The notes under the pieces were generated by a model. The model was not told the DNA's origin. It made no database searches and was given only the letters and a program-made list of their open reading frames with translations. A program made the translations under genes and the position numbers. Below, in pieces: positions 28,688 to 38,186 of a stretch of DNA of 64,000 nucleotides (within the stretch, counting starts at the first letter, position 1; each line of letters starts with the position of its first letter). Origin of the DNA: Acidobacteriota bacterium (GTDB lineage Bacteria > Acidobacteriota > Vicinamibacteria > Vicinamibacterales > JAKQTR01); assembly GCA_026393675.1 (NCBI GenBank), contig JAPKZQ010000045.1, forward strand, positions 124,001 to 188,000, written 5' to 3'.

Positions 28688-29895
28688 TGGAATCCTACAC
28701 GACGTTCCTCGCGGCACTGCTCACCCTGCTCGTCGGCCTTGCGGCCGGCAAGGCCTGGGAGCGCTATAAGTTGCGGGAGGGACGCTGGATCGATCGACGG
28801 AAGGCGCGCGAGTCGCCGCACTACATCCTGGGGCTGAACTTCCTGGTCGCCAACCAGATCGACCGCGCCATTGATGAATTGAGCCGGGCGGCCCGGCTGC
28901 AGCCCGACGCGCTCGAGATCGAGATGATCCTGGGCAACCTGCATCGCGAAAAGGGGCAGGTCGGCCGGGCGATCACGATCCACCAGGCATTGCTGCAGCG
29001 GCCCAAGCTCACGCATCTCGAACACGCCTACATCCTGCTTTGTCTCGGCCTGGACTATAAGCGGGGCGGATTCGTCGATCGCGCTCTCGAGGCATTCAAC
29101 GAGGTGCTTCGCCTCGATCCGCGGAATCCGTACGCGATGGTGAACCTCGAGAAACTACACGAAGAGCAGCACCAGTGGCAGGAGGCACGCGACGTGCGCC
29201 AGCGCCTCATCGACGTGACTGACGACGCTGAACAGCCGCGTCACCAGCAGATCCTGGCGTTTCTCGAGAACGAGATGGGTCGCGACAAACTCAAGCAGCT
29301 CGACTACGCCGCGGCAGCCGAACACTTCCTCTCGGCCATCAAGTTGGATGAACGGGTCATCCCGGCGCACCTCAGCCTGGGCGACGTCCGGTTTTTCGAA
29401 GGCAACTTTGCCGCCGCCGAGGCCGCCTGGGAACGCGTCGCGGAAGTGGCGCCCGAACGTGCGTACCTGGCGTTCGAGCGTCTCGAGTCGCTGCTGATGA
29501 AGCAGTCCGATACCCAGCGGTTCCAGGTGCTCTGCCGACGGCTGATCACCGCCAATCCGCAGGACTGGCGTGCCCACACGGCGCTGGCACGACACCTGCT
29601 CGCGCGCGGATCTGGCCACGAGGCGCTGGAGCTGCTGTTCGAAGCGCTGTCGCACAGCCCCCACGCCATCAAGGTCCACCAGGAGATCTGGCAGACGCTG
29701 GTCGCCCTCGGACTCGACGCGTCATTGGTCAAGCGCTACATCGAGCTGACGCGGCAGTCGGTGTTTTATCTGGACCCACACGTGTGCCAGCGATGCCACT
29801 ATCGGAGCACCGAGCTGCTCTGGCAGTGCCCGCATTGTCACGAGTGGGACTCGTTTGTGGAAGACCGCATCGCGCCGGCGCAGGAAATTAGATAG
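28687..29895 (+). CDS. lapB: LapB (YciM)-like TPR protein with rubredoxin-type zinc site
   Basis: The 402-aa protein has an N-terminal membrane helix (residues 6-22), a YKLREGR linker, about eight TPR-like repeats (50-365) and a C-terminal metal knuckle CQRCHY...CPHCHEW near 363-385. This is the LapB layout: in E. coli it controls LpxC degradation and coordinates LPS assembly. It overlaps the kdsD stop by one base, so LPS precursor synthesis and its control are in one transcript. Its last 8 bases overlap the 3' end of convergent coaE. The functional transfer from E. coli is inference. Confidence 0.9.
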   Translation: MESYTTFLAALLTLLVGLAAGKAWERYKLREGRWIDRRKARESPHYILGLNFLVANQIDRAIDELSRAARLQPDALEIEMILGNLHREKGQVGRAITIHQALLQRPKLTHLEHAYILLCLGLDYKRGGFVDRALEAFNEVLRLDPRNPYAMVNLEKLHEEQHQWQEARDVRQRLIDVTDDAEQPRHQQILAFLENEMGRDKLKQLDYAAAAEHFLSAIKLDERVIPAHLSLGDVRFFEGNFAAAEAAWERVAEVAPERAYLAFERLESLLMKQSDTQRFQVLCRRLITANPQDWRAHTALARHLLARGSGHEALELLFEALSHSPHAIKVHQEIWQTLVALGLDASLVKRYIELTRQSVFYLDPHVCQRCHYRSTELLWQCPHCHEWDSFVEDRIAPAQEIR

Positions 29896-30496
29896 CCCCG
29901 GCGTCACGCATGAGCGACTGCCAGACTGCGGTGGTCCGGCTGCGCGTGTCGTCGAGCGTGCCATCGGTCCAGATGACATAACTGGCGCGTCGGACCTTCT
30001 CGTCGAGCGGCATCTGCGCGGCCACACGCTGCCGCACTTCCGATTCGGGCAGTTTCGACCGTCGCATCACGCGCCGCACCTGGGTCTCCGGCTCACAGGC
30101 CACGACGACGGTCCTGTCGAAGTCGCCGTCCTTGCCAATCTCGAACAGCAACTGGATTTCCGCCACCGCCAGCACGCTGCCGCGAGCCGCCTGTGCGGCC
30201 ATCCACTCCTGGATCGTCCGGTAGACCTCCGGGTGGATGATGGCTTCGAGATCCCGCCTCGCCTGATCGTCGCCAAAGACGATCTGGCCGAGCTTGCGGC
30301 GGTCGACATTGCCGTCGGGAAAGAGCACCTGCTCGCCGAACCTCATCCGCACAGCCGCCGCGCCTGGCGTGGCGCGGGCAATCACCGAGTGCGCGAGGGG
30401 ATCGGCATCGAGAACCGGCGTACCGAGTTCGGCGAGCGCGACGAGCACGGCGCTCTTCCCCGTACCGATACCGCCGGTCATCGCCACACGTAGCAT
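29888..30496 (-). CDS. coaE: Dephospho-CoA kinase
   Basis: This 202-aa kinase carries out the last step of coenzyme A synthesis. It has the P-loop GGIGTGKSAV at residue 8, DADPLAHSVI near 30, HPEVYRTIQ near 87 and the VVVACEPETQVRRVMRR lid region near 129. The first codons read MLRVAMTGG, and the start fits the family. It lies 6 bases behind folD and closes the operon permease-channel-folD-coaE. It converges on lapB with an 8-base overlap of coding ends. Confidence 0.95.
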   Translation of the reverse strand: MLRVAMTGGIGTGKSAVLVALAELGTPVLDADPLAHSVIARATPGAAAVRMRFGEQVLFPDGNVDRRKLGQIVFGDDQARRDLEAIIHPEVYRTIQEWMAAQAARGSVLAVAEIQLLFEIGKDGDFDRTVVVACEPETQVRRVMRRSKLPESEVRQRVAAQMPLDEKVRRASYVIWTDGTLDDTRSRTTAVWQSLMRDAGAI

Positions 30497-30502
30497 CAGG
30501 CG

Positions 30503-31432
30503 CTACCTCGCGAGGCGAGCCTCGGCAGCCCGAACGGTGTTGGCGAGCAGCAGGGCGATCGTGAGGGGCCCGACGCCGCCTGGCACAGGCGTGAGGGCGC
30601 CGGCCACCTCGGCGACGGCGGGATGCACGTCGCCGACGACGAGCGAACCGTTTCTCGCGAACGCCGCGAGCCTCGGGGATCCCGGCGCGAACAAGGCATC
30701 GACGACGGCACGATCGGTCACCTGTGTCGTGCCGACGTCGACGACGACAGCGCCAGGCTTGACAAAGTCCGGCGTCACAAATGCCGGCTTGCCGATCGCC
30801 GCCACGAGGATGTCGGCCGTCCGTGCGACGGCCGGCAGATCCCGCGTCCGCGAGTGGCAGATCGTGACGGTCGCGTGACGATGCAGCAGCATCATGGCCA
30901 TCGGCTTCCCCACGATGTCGCTGCGCCCGATCACGACCGCGTGGGCGCCCTTGATGGGCACACCGGCACGCTCGAGCATCTCGATGACGCCGGTGGGCGT
31001 GCAGGCGGCGAGGCCTCCCCGGTTCTGGACAAGCCGCCCGACATTGACCGTGGTCAATCCGTCCACGTCCTTCGCCGGATCGATCGCGTCAATCACGCGC
31101 ATCTCCGCTTCGTCGCCCATGCCCGCGGGAAGGGGCGACTGGACCAGGACGCCGTCGATGTCGTCGCGCCGGTTGAGACGGCCGACCGCATCGAGCACGT
31201 CCTGTACGTGCCGATCAGCCTCGACGCGAATCAATTCGGCATGGAGGCCGATCTCCTCGGCCTTCTTCAACTTGTTCCGGACGTAGATTTCGGAGGCGGG
31301 ATCGTGGCCGGCCAGCACGATGCCGAGGCCGGGCGGCCGACCCATCGCGGCGGCGATAGCCGCGATGCGGGGCCGGAGTTCGTCGCGAATCGCGGCGGCG
31401 ACGGAGGTTCCATCAAGGATGCGCGCAGCCAT
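30503..31432 (-). CDS. folD: Methylenetetrahydrofolate dehydrogenase/cyclohydrolase
   Basis: This 309-aa bifunctional enzyme interconverts methylene-, methenyl- and formyl-tetrahydrofolate. Catalytic features are YVRNKLKKAEEIG (Tyr and Lys of the YxxxK motif near 51-55), VLVQSPLPAGM (Gln) and DPAKDVDGL (Asp). The NADP-binding part is VVIGRSDIVGKPMAMMLLHRHATVTICHSRT. AGGAGG stands about 10 bases before the ATG. It is 24 bases behind the K+ channel gene; the functional mix suggests co-transcription by convenience rather than a common pathway. Confidence 0.95.
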   Translation of the reverse strand: MAARILDGTSVAAAIRDELRPRIAAIAAAMGRPPGLGIVLAGHDPASEIYVRNKLKKAEEIGLHAELIRVEADRHVQDVLDAVGRLNRRDDIDGVLVQSPLPAGMGDEAEMRVIDAIDPAKDVDGLTTVNVGRLVQNRGGLAACTPTGVIEMLERAGVPIKGAHAVVIGRSDIVGKPMAMMLLHRHATVTICHSRTRDLPAVARTADILVAAIGKPAFVTPDFVKPGAVVVDVGTTQVTDRAVVDALFAPGSPRLAAFARNGSLVVGDVHPAVAEVAGALTPVPGGVGPLTIALLLANTVRAAEARLAR

Positions 31433-31456
31433 CGGGGTCGTTCCTCCTGAGAACCG

Positions 31457-32479
31457 TCATGCCGCCTGGGCGGCGGCCACTTCGAGTTCGCGAAGCCCGT
31501 CGGTGCGGCCGAGCACGACCAACTGGTCGCCCGCCTGCATCACCGCGTCTCCTGGAGGATTGAACTCCATACGCCCGCCCCGGCGCTGGATGCCGACCAC
31601 GATCAGGCCGAACCGCTGACGCACGTTGGCCTCGATGATGGTCTGTCCGACCAGTCCGCTGTGGTCGGCGATGGTCACCTGCTCGATGGCGAGTTCGGGA
31701 TTGCCCGATCGGGTCGCGAGTTCGAAGAAGTCCACGACGGCCGGACGCAGCGCCGTCTGGGCCAACTCCCGAGCCCCGATGCGGTACGGCGACACGACCC
31801 GGTTCGCGCCCGCGCGCAGCAGTTTGCGCTCCGCGTCCGCGGTCTCGGCGCGGCCGATGATGTACAGATCGGGCCGGATGTCGCGGGCCGTGAGCACGGC
31901 GTAAACGTTCTCGGCGTCGGTCCCGACGGCGGCGATCAGTCCCCGCGCCCGATCGATGCCCACGCGTCTCAGCACCTCTTCGCTGCTCGCGTCGGCCACC
32001 ACGGCGAGGCCGCGCTGTTCGATGACCTCGTGCACCCGCTCCGGGTCCCGCTCGATGACCACGTACGGCACGTGCTGCCGGCGCAGTTCCTCGACGATGG
32101 TGCTGCCGATCCGGCCGTATCCGCACACGATGAAATGATCGCGCAGTTGTTCGAGCATACGCTGCCGCCGCCGGCGCTCGAGGCGCTGGTGAAGCCCTCC
32201 TTCGACCACAAGTGACGCCAGCAGCGTGAACGTGTAAAAGGCCGTTCCGACGCCCGCGACGATCACGCCGACCGTGAACACCTCGCCCGCCCGCGAGAGC
32301 GGATGAACCTCTCTGAACCCGACCGTCGTGATGGTGGTCACGGTCATGTAGAAGCCGTCCCACGGGGACCAGCCTTCGATGACCACATAGCCCACGCTGC
32401 CGCCGGCCAGCACGACAAGCAAAAGGGCGACGGCCAGCCACGGCCCGCGGACCCGGCTGAACCAGTCGCCCTTCGACAT
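31457..32479 (-). CDS. Two-TM potassium channel with RCK (TrkA-N/TrkA-C) domains
   Basis: This 340-aa protein has a membrane helix (about 14-34), a pore loop, a second helix (about 66-90), a TrkA-N Rossmann domain (HFIVCGYGRIGSTIVEELRR near 115) and a TrkA-C domain (about 255-335, GLVGQTIIEANVRQRFGLIVVGIQR). The pore loop reads MTVTTITTVGFREVHPLS: the selectivity filter is TVGFR, with Arg56 (codon AGA) where TVGYG/TVGFG channels have Gly. The ATG at 32479 is used; the longer open frame upstream lies inside the permease gene. The product probably gates K+ flow in response to a cytoplasmic ligand. Confidence 0.9.
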   Translation of the reverse strand: MSKGDWFSRVRGPWLAVALLLVVLAGGSVGYVVIEGWSPWDGFYMTVTTITTVGFREVHPLSRAGEVFTVGVIVAGVGTAFYTFTLLASLVVEGGLHQRLERRRRQRMLEQLRDHFIVCGYGRIGSTIVEELRRQHVPYVVIERDPERVHEVIEQRGLAVVADASSEEVLRRVGIDRARGLIAAVGTDAENVYAVLTARDIRPDLYIIGRAETADAERKLLRAGANRVVSPYRIGARELAQTALRPAVVDFFELATRSGNPELAIEQVTIADHSGLVGQTIIEANVRQRFGLIVVGIQRRGGRMEFNPPGDAVMQAGDQLVVLGRTDGLRELEVAAAQAA

Positions 32480-32502
32480 ACCCAAGGCTCTCAGTCTAAA
32501 GC

Positions 32503-33999
32503 CTAACCCTTGGCGCCCGCCGCGAGCCGCTTGCGCAACTCGCTGTGACGGCGGCCATATCCGAAGTAGATGGCGATGCCGATTGCCATCCAGATGATCA
32601 GCCGCTCCCACGTGGGAAGCGGGAGGCTGGCCATCAGCGCCAACGACACGAGCGCCGACAGGATCGGCACCAGCGGCACCAGCGGCGTTCGGAACGGCGC
32701 CTTGACGTCGGGCCGATTCTTCCGGAGGAAGATAATCCCGAGCGACACGATGACGAAGGCGAGCAGCGTCCCGACACTGACCAGTTCGCCCAGGATACTG
32801 ATCTTCGTGAAGCCCGCGGCGAGCGCGACGGCGACGCCGGTCACGATCGTGGTGATGTGCGGGGTGCGGAACCGCGGGTGAATCTTCTTCGCCCAGGCCG
32901 GCAGCAACCCGTCTTTGGCCATCGAGTAGAAAATGCGAGGCTGGCCGAGCATCATCACGACCATCACGGAGCTCAGGCCGGCAATCGCGCCGAGCTTGAC
33001 GAGGAAGGGCAACATCCCAACGAACCCCGCCCACGCCGTGCCCTGCGCCTGTACGCGTGCCGCGTCGATGGCCACCGCCATCGGCGCCGGGACGCCCAAC
33101 TGCGTGTACGGCACCAGCCCGACCATGACCAGCGAGACCGCCAAGTAGAGCACGGTGCAAATCACGAGCGATCCGAGAATACCGATGGGCATGTCACGCT
33201 GCGGGTTCTTCGCTTCTTGCGCGGCGGTCGAGACGGCATCGAATCCGATGTAGGCGAAGAAGATCACCCCGGCTCCACGCGCAATGCCACTCCACCCAAA
33301 GTAGCCGAATTCTCCGGTGTTGGGCGGAATAAACGGCGTCCAGTTCGCGCGGTTCACGAACGCGGCGCCGGCGATGATCACCAGCAGGACCACGGCCACT
33401 TTCACGATGACGATCACCGAGTTGACGTTGGCGGATTCCTGAATCCCGACAATGAGCAGCATCGTGACAACCACCGTGATGAGCACGGCCGGAAGGTTGA
33501 AGACCGCCGTGACCGAACTGCCATCGACAAGCGTCACCACGGTCCCTGGCGCCGCACTCAGGGCGGCCGGGAACTGGATGCCAAAATCGTGGAGGAAGCT
33601 GACGACATATCCTGACCAGCCGACGGCCACTGTGGCCGCGCCGAGGGCATACTCGAGAATCAGGTCCCACCCGATGATCCAGGCGACAAACTCGCCGAGC
33701 GTCGCGTAGCCGTACGTGTACGCCGAACCGGCAATCGGCACGCTCGACGCAAATTCCGCGTAGCACAGGCCCGCCAACGCGCTGGCCACTCCGGCCAGCA
33801 CCATCGACAGCACGATCGCCGGCCCTGCGTACTGCGCGGCGGCCTGCCCGGTCAGGACGAAAATGCCGGTCCCGATAATCGCACCAATTCCAAGGGTGAT
33901 GAGGTTGACGGGTCCGAGCACGCGCTTCAGACTATGCTCGCCGGTTTCGGCCGCCTCGGCCCTCAACTGCTCCATCGACTTCGTGGCCCACATCGACAT
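32503..33999 (-). CDS. APC-family amino-acid permease (cationic type)
   Basis: This 498-aa permease has about 13-14 membrane segments. The APC signature starts LKRVLGPVNLITLGIGAIIGTGIFVLTGQAAAQYAGPAIVLS near 25; FFAYIGFDAVSTAAQEAKNPQRDMPIGI near 265 is typical of the CAT/YfnA group. The ATG at 33999 has GGAGGACC upstream with about 8 bases spacing. The preferred amino acid is not certain. It is followed after 23 bases by the K+ channel gene, probably in one operon with folD and coaE. Confidence 0.92.
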   Translation of the reverse strand: MSMWATKSMEQLRAEAAETGEHSLKRVLGPVNLITLGIGAIIGTGIFVLTGQAAAQYAGPAIVLSMVLAGVASALAGLCYAEFASSVPIAGSAYTYGYATLGEFVAWIIGWDLILEYALGAATVAVGWSGYVVSFLHDFGIQFPAALSAAPGTVVTLVDGSSVTAVFNLPAVLITVVVTMLLIVGIQESANVNSVIVIVKVAVVLLVIIAGAAFVNRANWTPFIPPNTGEFGYFGWSGIARGAGVIFFAYIGFDAVSTAAQEAKNPQRDMPIGILGSLVICTVLYLAVSLVMVGLVPYTQLGVPAPMAVAIDAARVQAQGTAWAGFVGMLPFLVKLGAIAGLSSVMVVMMLGQPRIFYSMAKDGLLPAWAKKIHPRFRTPHITTIVTGVAVALAAGFTKISILGELVSVGTLLAFVIVSLGIIFLRKNRPDVKAPFRTPLVPLVPILSALVSLALMASLPLPTWERLIIWMAIGIAIYFGYGRRHSELRKRLAAGAKG

Positions 34000-34081
34000 C
34001 AGATGGTCCTCCAAGTAGCGACACGTAAACGCCCGGGGTCCAGTCATCCGCCGCAGGCGCAGTAACCGCCAGGGTGCGGGC

Positions 34082-34110
34082 ATTATACATGGACGGCAAG
34101 GGCAGGCGAA
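34082..34110 (-). promoter_or_regulatory. Probable promoter of the permease-channel-folD-coaE operon
   Basis: On the minus strand a perfect TATAAT (34082-34087) stands 17 bp from TTCGCC (34105-34110), a weak -35. The leader to the permease ATG would be about 75 nt and includes its GGAGG site. Confidence 0.45.
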
Positions 34111-34156
34111 GCGCCTATCGCCGCCTTCGCCCTGAGCCCCTGGACGTTGCTCGGGG

Positions 34157-34200
34157 CTCCCTGAGCGTAGTCGAAGGGAGTTTGTCGAAGGGCTACGGCG
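34157..34200. repeat. Repeat core and GTCGAAGGGCTACGGCG element at the thiE 3' end
   Basis: At 34157-34180 an imperfect 24-nt palindrome (arms CTCCCT and AGGGAG, with GAGCGTAGTCGA inside) is followed by GTCGAAGGGCTACGGCG (34184-34200). The latter also occurs at 435-451. The thiE stop codon (minus strand TAG, plus-strand 34193-34195) lies inside this element. Confidence 0.65.
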
Positions 34201-34852
34201 TGCCAAGGGCGCGAAGGAAAGCGCGAGTCCGGCCGGCGGGATCGTCGGTTGACAGCAGGTCGGAGACGACCGCCACTGAATCGGCTCCCGCGCGAATCAC
34301 ATCTGGCGCGTGTTCGAGCGTGATGCCGCCAATGGCAACCAGCGGCATCCTGGCTCCGTTTGTCTGAGTGGCGTGCTCGGCAAGGATGCGCGCCGCCCGC
34401 CGAACCAGATCCAATCCTCCCGCCGGGTAGCCCGTCTCCTTTGTACCGGTAGTGAACACGGGCCCAACCGCCAGGTACGACACCGGCTCGGTCAAACCAT
34501 CGCTCAGCTGAGTGTCCGTGTACGTCGACAGTCCGACGAGCGCCCTGGCACCCAGCATGTCGCGCACCCGGCGCGGGGGCAGGTCGTCCTGCCCGACGTG
34601 CGCCCCATCGGCTGCCGCCATGGCGGCGACATCCACACGGTCGTTGATGATGATGTGCGCCCCGGCCGGCCGGGCCTTGTCCACCAGGCGTTCGGCCCAG
34701 CGCAGGAAATCACGTCCGGACGCCAGCTTCGCGCGGAGTTGAATCAGCCGGGCGCCGCCATCGAGAAAGGCGCCGGCCAGGTCGGCCACCGTCCAGCCGG
34801 CGCGCAACGCGACGTCGGCATCAACGATGGCGTAGAGGGGTGAAAGCAACAC
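34193..34852 (-). CDS. thiE: Thiamine-phosphate synthase
   Basis: This 219-aa TIM-barrel enzyme joins the pyrimidine and thiazole parts of thiamine. Motifs are LIQLRAK near 32, INDRVDVAAMAAADGAHVGQDDLP near 65, YLAVGPVFTTGTKE near 117 and VAIGGITLEHAPDVIRAGADSVAVVSDLL near 160. I start it at the GTG ending at 34852, five bases behind the accC stop, because the family begins with LYAIVD. The final codons and the TAG stop come from a repeat element. No other thi genes are nearby, so it is apparently only transcriptionally attached to accBC. Confidence 0.92.
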   Translation of the reverse strand: MLLSPLYAIVDADVALRAGWTVADLAGAFLDGGARLIQLRAKLASGRDFLRWAERLVDKARPAGAHIIINDRVDVAAMAAADGAHVGQDDLPPRRVRDMLGARALVGLSTYTDTQLSDGLTEPVSYLAVGPVFTTGTKETGYPAGGLDLVRRAARILAEHATQTNGARMPLVAIGGITLEHAPDVIRAGADSVAVVSDLLSTDDPAGRTRAFLRALGTP

Positions 34853-34857
34853 GCAGC

Positions 34858-36228
34858 CTACACCGCTTCGGCCAGCCCGTTCGACTTCGGTGCGGCGAGG
34901 AACCGTTCCATGAACCCGGTATTCAATCTGCCGGCGATGAAGTCGGGAGACTCCAGAATCCTGCGATGAAGCGGGATGGAGGTCTTGATGCCCTCGATCA
35001 CTGTCATGTCCAGCGCGCGCCGCATCCGGGCAATCGCTTCGTCGCGGTCCCGGCCGAAGGCCATGATCTTGGCGATCATGGAATCGTAGTATGGGGTGAC
35101 GGTGGCGTCGGCATACATCGCCGTATCCACGCGGATCCCAGGCCCGCCGGGGATGCTGAATGTCCTGATGGTACCCGGCGACGGGATGAACGTGTCGGGA
35201 CACTCGGCATTGACGCGGCACTCGATCGCATGGCCCCTGAAGGTGATGTCGGACTGGCGAAACGACAGCCGTTCGCCGGCAGCGATGCGGATTTGCTCCT
35301 TAACGATGTCGACATTGGTCACCAGTTCGGTGACGCCGTGTTCGACCTGGAGCCGGGTGTTGGCCTCCATGAAGTAGAACTTGCCTTCCTCGTCCATCAG
35401 GAATTCGAACGTGCCCGCGTTGGTGTACTGAACGCGGCGCGCCGCGTCGACGACGATGGCGCCCATCTTCCTGCGGATTTTGTCGGTGAGCGCGGGCGAC
35501 GGCGACTCCTCGATCAGTTTCTGGTGCCGACGCTGAATCGAGCATTCGCGTTCGCCGAGGTGCACGACGTGGCCGGTATGATCGCCGAGGATCTGGAACT
35601 CGATGTGCCGGGGATTCTCGAGGTACTTCTCGACGTAGATGTCCGGCACGCCAAACGCCGCCTCGGCTTCGCGCGACGCCGTCCGGTAGGCCCGGGACAT
35701 CTCCGACGGATTCCGGACGACGCGCATGCCGCGCCCGCCGCCTCCGGCGGTGGCCTTGATGATAACGGGATAGCCGATGTCCTGGGCGATCTTCAGGGCC
35801 TGATCTTCGCTGTCCAGCGTGCCTTCGGATCCGGGAAGCACGGGCACGCCCGCCTTCTTCATCGCCCGGCGCGCGCGCGCCTTGTCACCCATCAGGCGGA
35901 TCACCTGCGGATTCGGACCGATGAACTTGATATGGCAGGCTTCGCACACCTCGGCCAGATATGCGCTCTCCGACAGAAACCCGTAACCCGGGTGGATGGC
36001 ATCCGCGCCCGTGATCTCGGCGGCGCTGATGATGGCTGGCACGTTCAGGTAGCTGTCGGTCGCGCGGGGAGGACCGATGCACACGTCCTGGTCGGCAAAC
36101 CGGACGTGCAGCGTCTCTTCGTCGGCTTCCGAATACACCGCGACGGTCTTGATGCCCATTTCCCGGCACGCCAGAATGACGCGCAGGGCAATCTCGCCAC
36201 GGTTGGCGATCAGGATTTTCTTGAACAT
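34858..36228 (-). CDS. accC: Acetyl-CoA carboxylase, biotin carboxylase subunit
   Basis: This 456-aa ATP-grasp enzyme carboxylates biotin on AccB. Motifs are [86 protein letters not shown] and the catalytic [13 protein letters not shown]. The last is commonly NTRIQVEHPVTE; here Pro is Gly and the following VTNVD has Asn where Gly is common. I see no other change in ATP or bicarbonate sites. The ATG overlaps the accB stop (ATGA). AccA and AccD must be elsewhere. Confidence 0.95.
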   Translation of the reverse strand: MFKKILIANRGEIALRVILACREMGIKTVAVYSEADEETLHVRFADQDVCIGPPRATDSYLNVPAIISAAEITGADAIHPGYGFLSESAYLAEVCEACHIKFIGPNPQVIRLMGDKARARRAMKKAGVPVLPGSEGTLDSEDQALKIAQDIGYPVIIKATAGGGGRGMRVVRNPSEMSRAYRTASREAEAAFGVPDIYVEKYLENPRHIEFQILGDHTGHVVHLGERECSIQRRHQKLIEESPSPALTDKIRRKMGAIVVDAARRVQYTNAGTFEFLMDEEGKFYFMEANTRLQVEHGVTELVTNVDIVKEQIRIAAGERLSFRQSDITFRGHAIECRVNAECPDTFIPSPGTIRTFSIPGGPGIRVDTAMYADATVTPYYDSMIAKIMAFGRDRDEAIARMRRALDMTVIEGIKTSIPLHRRILESPDFIAGRLNTGFMERFLAAPKSNGLAEAV

Positions 36229-36725
36229 CACTTCACCCTGACGGCGAACAGACGCTCTCCGTACTGAACCGCCTGGGCATTCTCGACGTAGACGGCCACA
36301 ACCTCTCCGTCGTAGTCGCACTCAATCTCGTTCATCAGCTTCATCGCTTCGATGATGCAGAGCACCTGGCCCTTCTTCACATGCGCACCGGTTTCGACAA
36401 ACGGCGGCGCTCCGGGCTCGGGCGCCCGGTAGAAGGTGCCGACAATCGGCGACTTGACGATGGCCATGTCGGCGCCGACAGGTTCCGTGCTCGATGCCGG
36501 CCGCGCCTCAGCGAGCCGTGCGGCCGTTGGCTGGGCCGCGCCAGGAAACGGGGCCACTGCGACCGACGGCAGGGGCGCATACGACGGCGCGCTTTGCACC
36601 TGGACGAACTGTGGGGGTCCGGCCTTTTTGACCTTGATCTTGGTCCCGTCAACCTCGAGCTCGAACTCGGTCAAATCGTGCTCACGCACGAGTTCGAGAA
36701 TGCTTCGAATCTCGTCGACATTCAT
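36228..36725 (-). CDS. accB: Biotin carboxyl carrier protein of acetyl-CoA carboxylase
   Basis: This 165-aa carrier has a short helical N-terminus ([27 protein letters not shown]), a flexible Pro/Ala-rich linker (about 42-88) and a biotinyl domain with the attachment Lys in EAMKLMNEI near residue 127. It carries the carboxyl group for malonyl-CoA formation, the first step of fatty-acid synthesis. It begins 4 bases behind the peptidase gene and overlaps accC. Confidence 0.95.
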   Translation of the reverse strand: MNVDEIRSILELVREHDLTEFELEVDGTKIKVKKAGPPQFVQVQSAPSYAPLPSVAVAPFPGAAQPTAARLAEARPASSTEPVGADMAIVKSPIVGTFYRAPEPGAPPFVETGAHVKKGQVLCIIEAMKLMNEIECDYDGEVVAVYVENAQAVQYGERLFAVRVK

Positions 36726-36729
36726 GACG

Positions 36730-37890
36730 CTATACCACCAGAAGCTTGCGGGAGACGTGGGTCAACAGTTCGGCTCCGCCCGCCACCACAGCCACATCGT
36801 CCTCTATCCGAACCCCGCCGAGGCCAGCGACGTAGGCGCCCGGCTCGACGGTGATGACCAGACCCGGCTCCAGCACCTCGTCCCGCGACACAGGGGCAAC
36901 GCCCGGGACATCGGTGCGAAGTGGGCCGACTCGGGGCTCTTCGTGCACTTCGAGGCCGAGGCCGTGCCCGGTGGCGTGTCCAAACGCCGGGCCAAGACCG
37001 TGCCGCTCCAGCACGCCCCTGGCTGCCTGATCGACCTCGCTGACCCGTACGCCCGGCCGGATGACAGCTAGCGCGGCCGTCTGGGCCTCGAAAACCGCGT
37101 CGTAGAGACGCTGCGCCTCGGCCGACGGCTCACCCACGCAGACGGTGCGGGTCAGGTCGACGCAGTATCCGTCGTACACCCCCCCGAAGTCCAGTACGAC
37201 CAGGTCGCCCGGCGTGAGAGCCCGGGGCCCTGGCCGGGCATGCGGAAGAGCAGAATTCGGTCCTGACGCCACGATGGTGTCGAACGCCGGCCCCTCAAAT
37301 CCGCCCTTTTTCAGCCGAAAATCAATCTCCGCGGCAATGTCGCGCTCGACCTGTCCCACCCGGATGGACGCCAGGACGTCGGCGGCCACCCGGTCCAGCA
37401 GCTCGCCCGCCTGCCTGAACGCCGCCAGTTCCGCCGGGTCCTTCCGAAGACGCTCGGACTCAACCCGGCGGTCGCTTGGCACCAGCTCGACCCTGGCGCT
37501 CCCATGACTGGCCAGGTCCTCCAGGGCTGCAACAATCCACTGGTGCCGCCGGACAGACAAATAGCCTGATTCGAAGCCGACCCGTAGCAGCCGGGTCTGG
37601 TCGATCACCCCGACCAGCGTCGCGTCGTAGGTCGGGTCGACCGGCACGAGTCGGAAGGCCGGGCAGGTGGGCGCGACCGACTCCCGGACCGCCGTGACGT
37701 AGCGGCCGTCGGTGATGAAGACCAGCTCGTCTCGCGTCAGCACGGCGATGGCCGCGCTGCCGTCAAATCCCGTCAGGTAACGGACATTGGGCAGGTGGGT
37801 GACCACCAGCGCGTCGAGCCGGTCTGTATCAAATGTGCGACGCACCCGCTCGTGGCGGGCCTGCAGCAGGTCTGCGGTCAGATTAGGCAT
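36730..37890 (-). CDS. Xaa-Pro peptidase (M24 family)
   Basis: This 386-aa protein has a creatinase-type N-terminal domain (about 1-135) and a pita-bread catalytic domain. Metal ligands appear as Asp in VVLDFGG and Asp in CVDLTRT (near 234 and 245), His in [14 protein letters not shown] near 308, Glu in ITVEPGAY and Glu in VRIEDDV. It removes N-terminal residues before proline or splits Xaa-Pro dipeptides; PepP and PepQ cannot be separated reliably here. The Xaa-Pro peptidase/efp/accB/accC neighbourhood is common in bacteria; efp is not present here. Confidence 0.92.
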   Translation of the reverse strand: MPNLTADLLQARHERVRRTFDTDRLDALVVTHLPNVRYLTGFDGSAAIAVLTRDELVFITDGRYVTAVRESVAPTCPAFRLVPVDPTYDATLVGVIDQTRLLRVGFESGYLSVRRHQWIVAALEDLASHGSARVELVPSDRRVESERLRKDPAELAAFRQAGELLDRVAADVLASIRVGQVERDIAAEIDFRLKKGGFEGPAFDTIVASGPNSALPHARPGPRALTPGDLVVLDFGGVYDGYCVDLTRTVCVGEPSAEAQRLYDAVFEAQTAALAVIRPGVRVSEVDQAARGVLERHGLGPAFGHATGHGLGLEVHEEPRVGPLRTDVPGVAPVSRDEVLEPGLVITVEPGAYVAGLGGVRIEDDVAVVAGGAELLTHVSRKLLVV

Positions 37891-37950
37891 ATTCTGATGG
37901 GGATTTTCTCACAATTCGTGGGCCGGCGGCGTTGGCGTCTCCGAACTACG

Positions 37951-38186
37951 CCCTTCGACTCACAAATTCGGCCGCGAATTTATTCGCTCAGGACTTCGCC
38001 CTTCGACTCACGGGTCGCCCACAGACGCGTTCGCTCAGGACTAGGCCCTTCGACTCACGGGTCGCCCACAAACGCGTTCGCTCAGGACTGGGCCCTTCGA
38101 CTCACGGGTCGCCCACAAACGCGTTCGCTCAGAACTGGGCCCTTCGACTCACGGGTCGCCCACAAACGCGTTCGCTCAGGACTTCG
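37951..38186. repeat. Five tandem ~47-bp repeats at the 3' end of the TPR gene
   Basis: Units start at 37951, 37999, 38046, 38093 and 38140 with a 47-48 base period. Each begins CCCTTCGACTCA and ends CGCTCAGGACT. Units 2-5 are almost identical. Unit 1 has a different interior holding the palindrome AAATTCG-GCCG-CGAATTT. There are no spacers, so it is not CRISPR. The period is not a multiple of three and the array is not coding. The last unit contains the TPR gene's stop codon. Confidence 0.9.

Noticed and set aside
37951-38186. CRISPR array
   Set aside because: Repeats are contiguous 47-bp units without unique spacers, and no cas genes are near.
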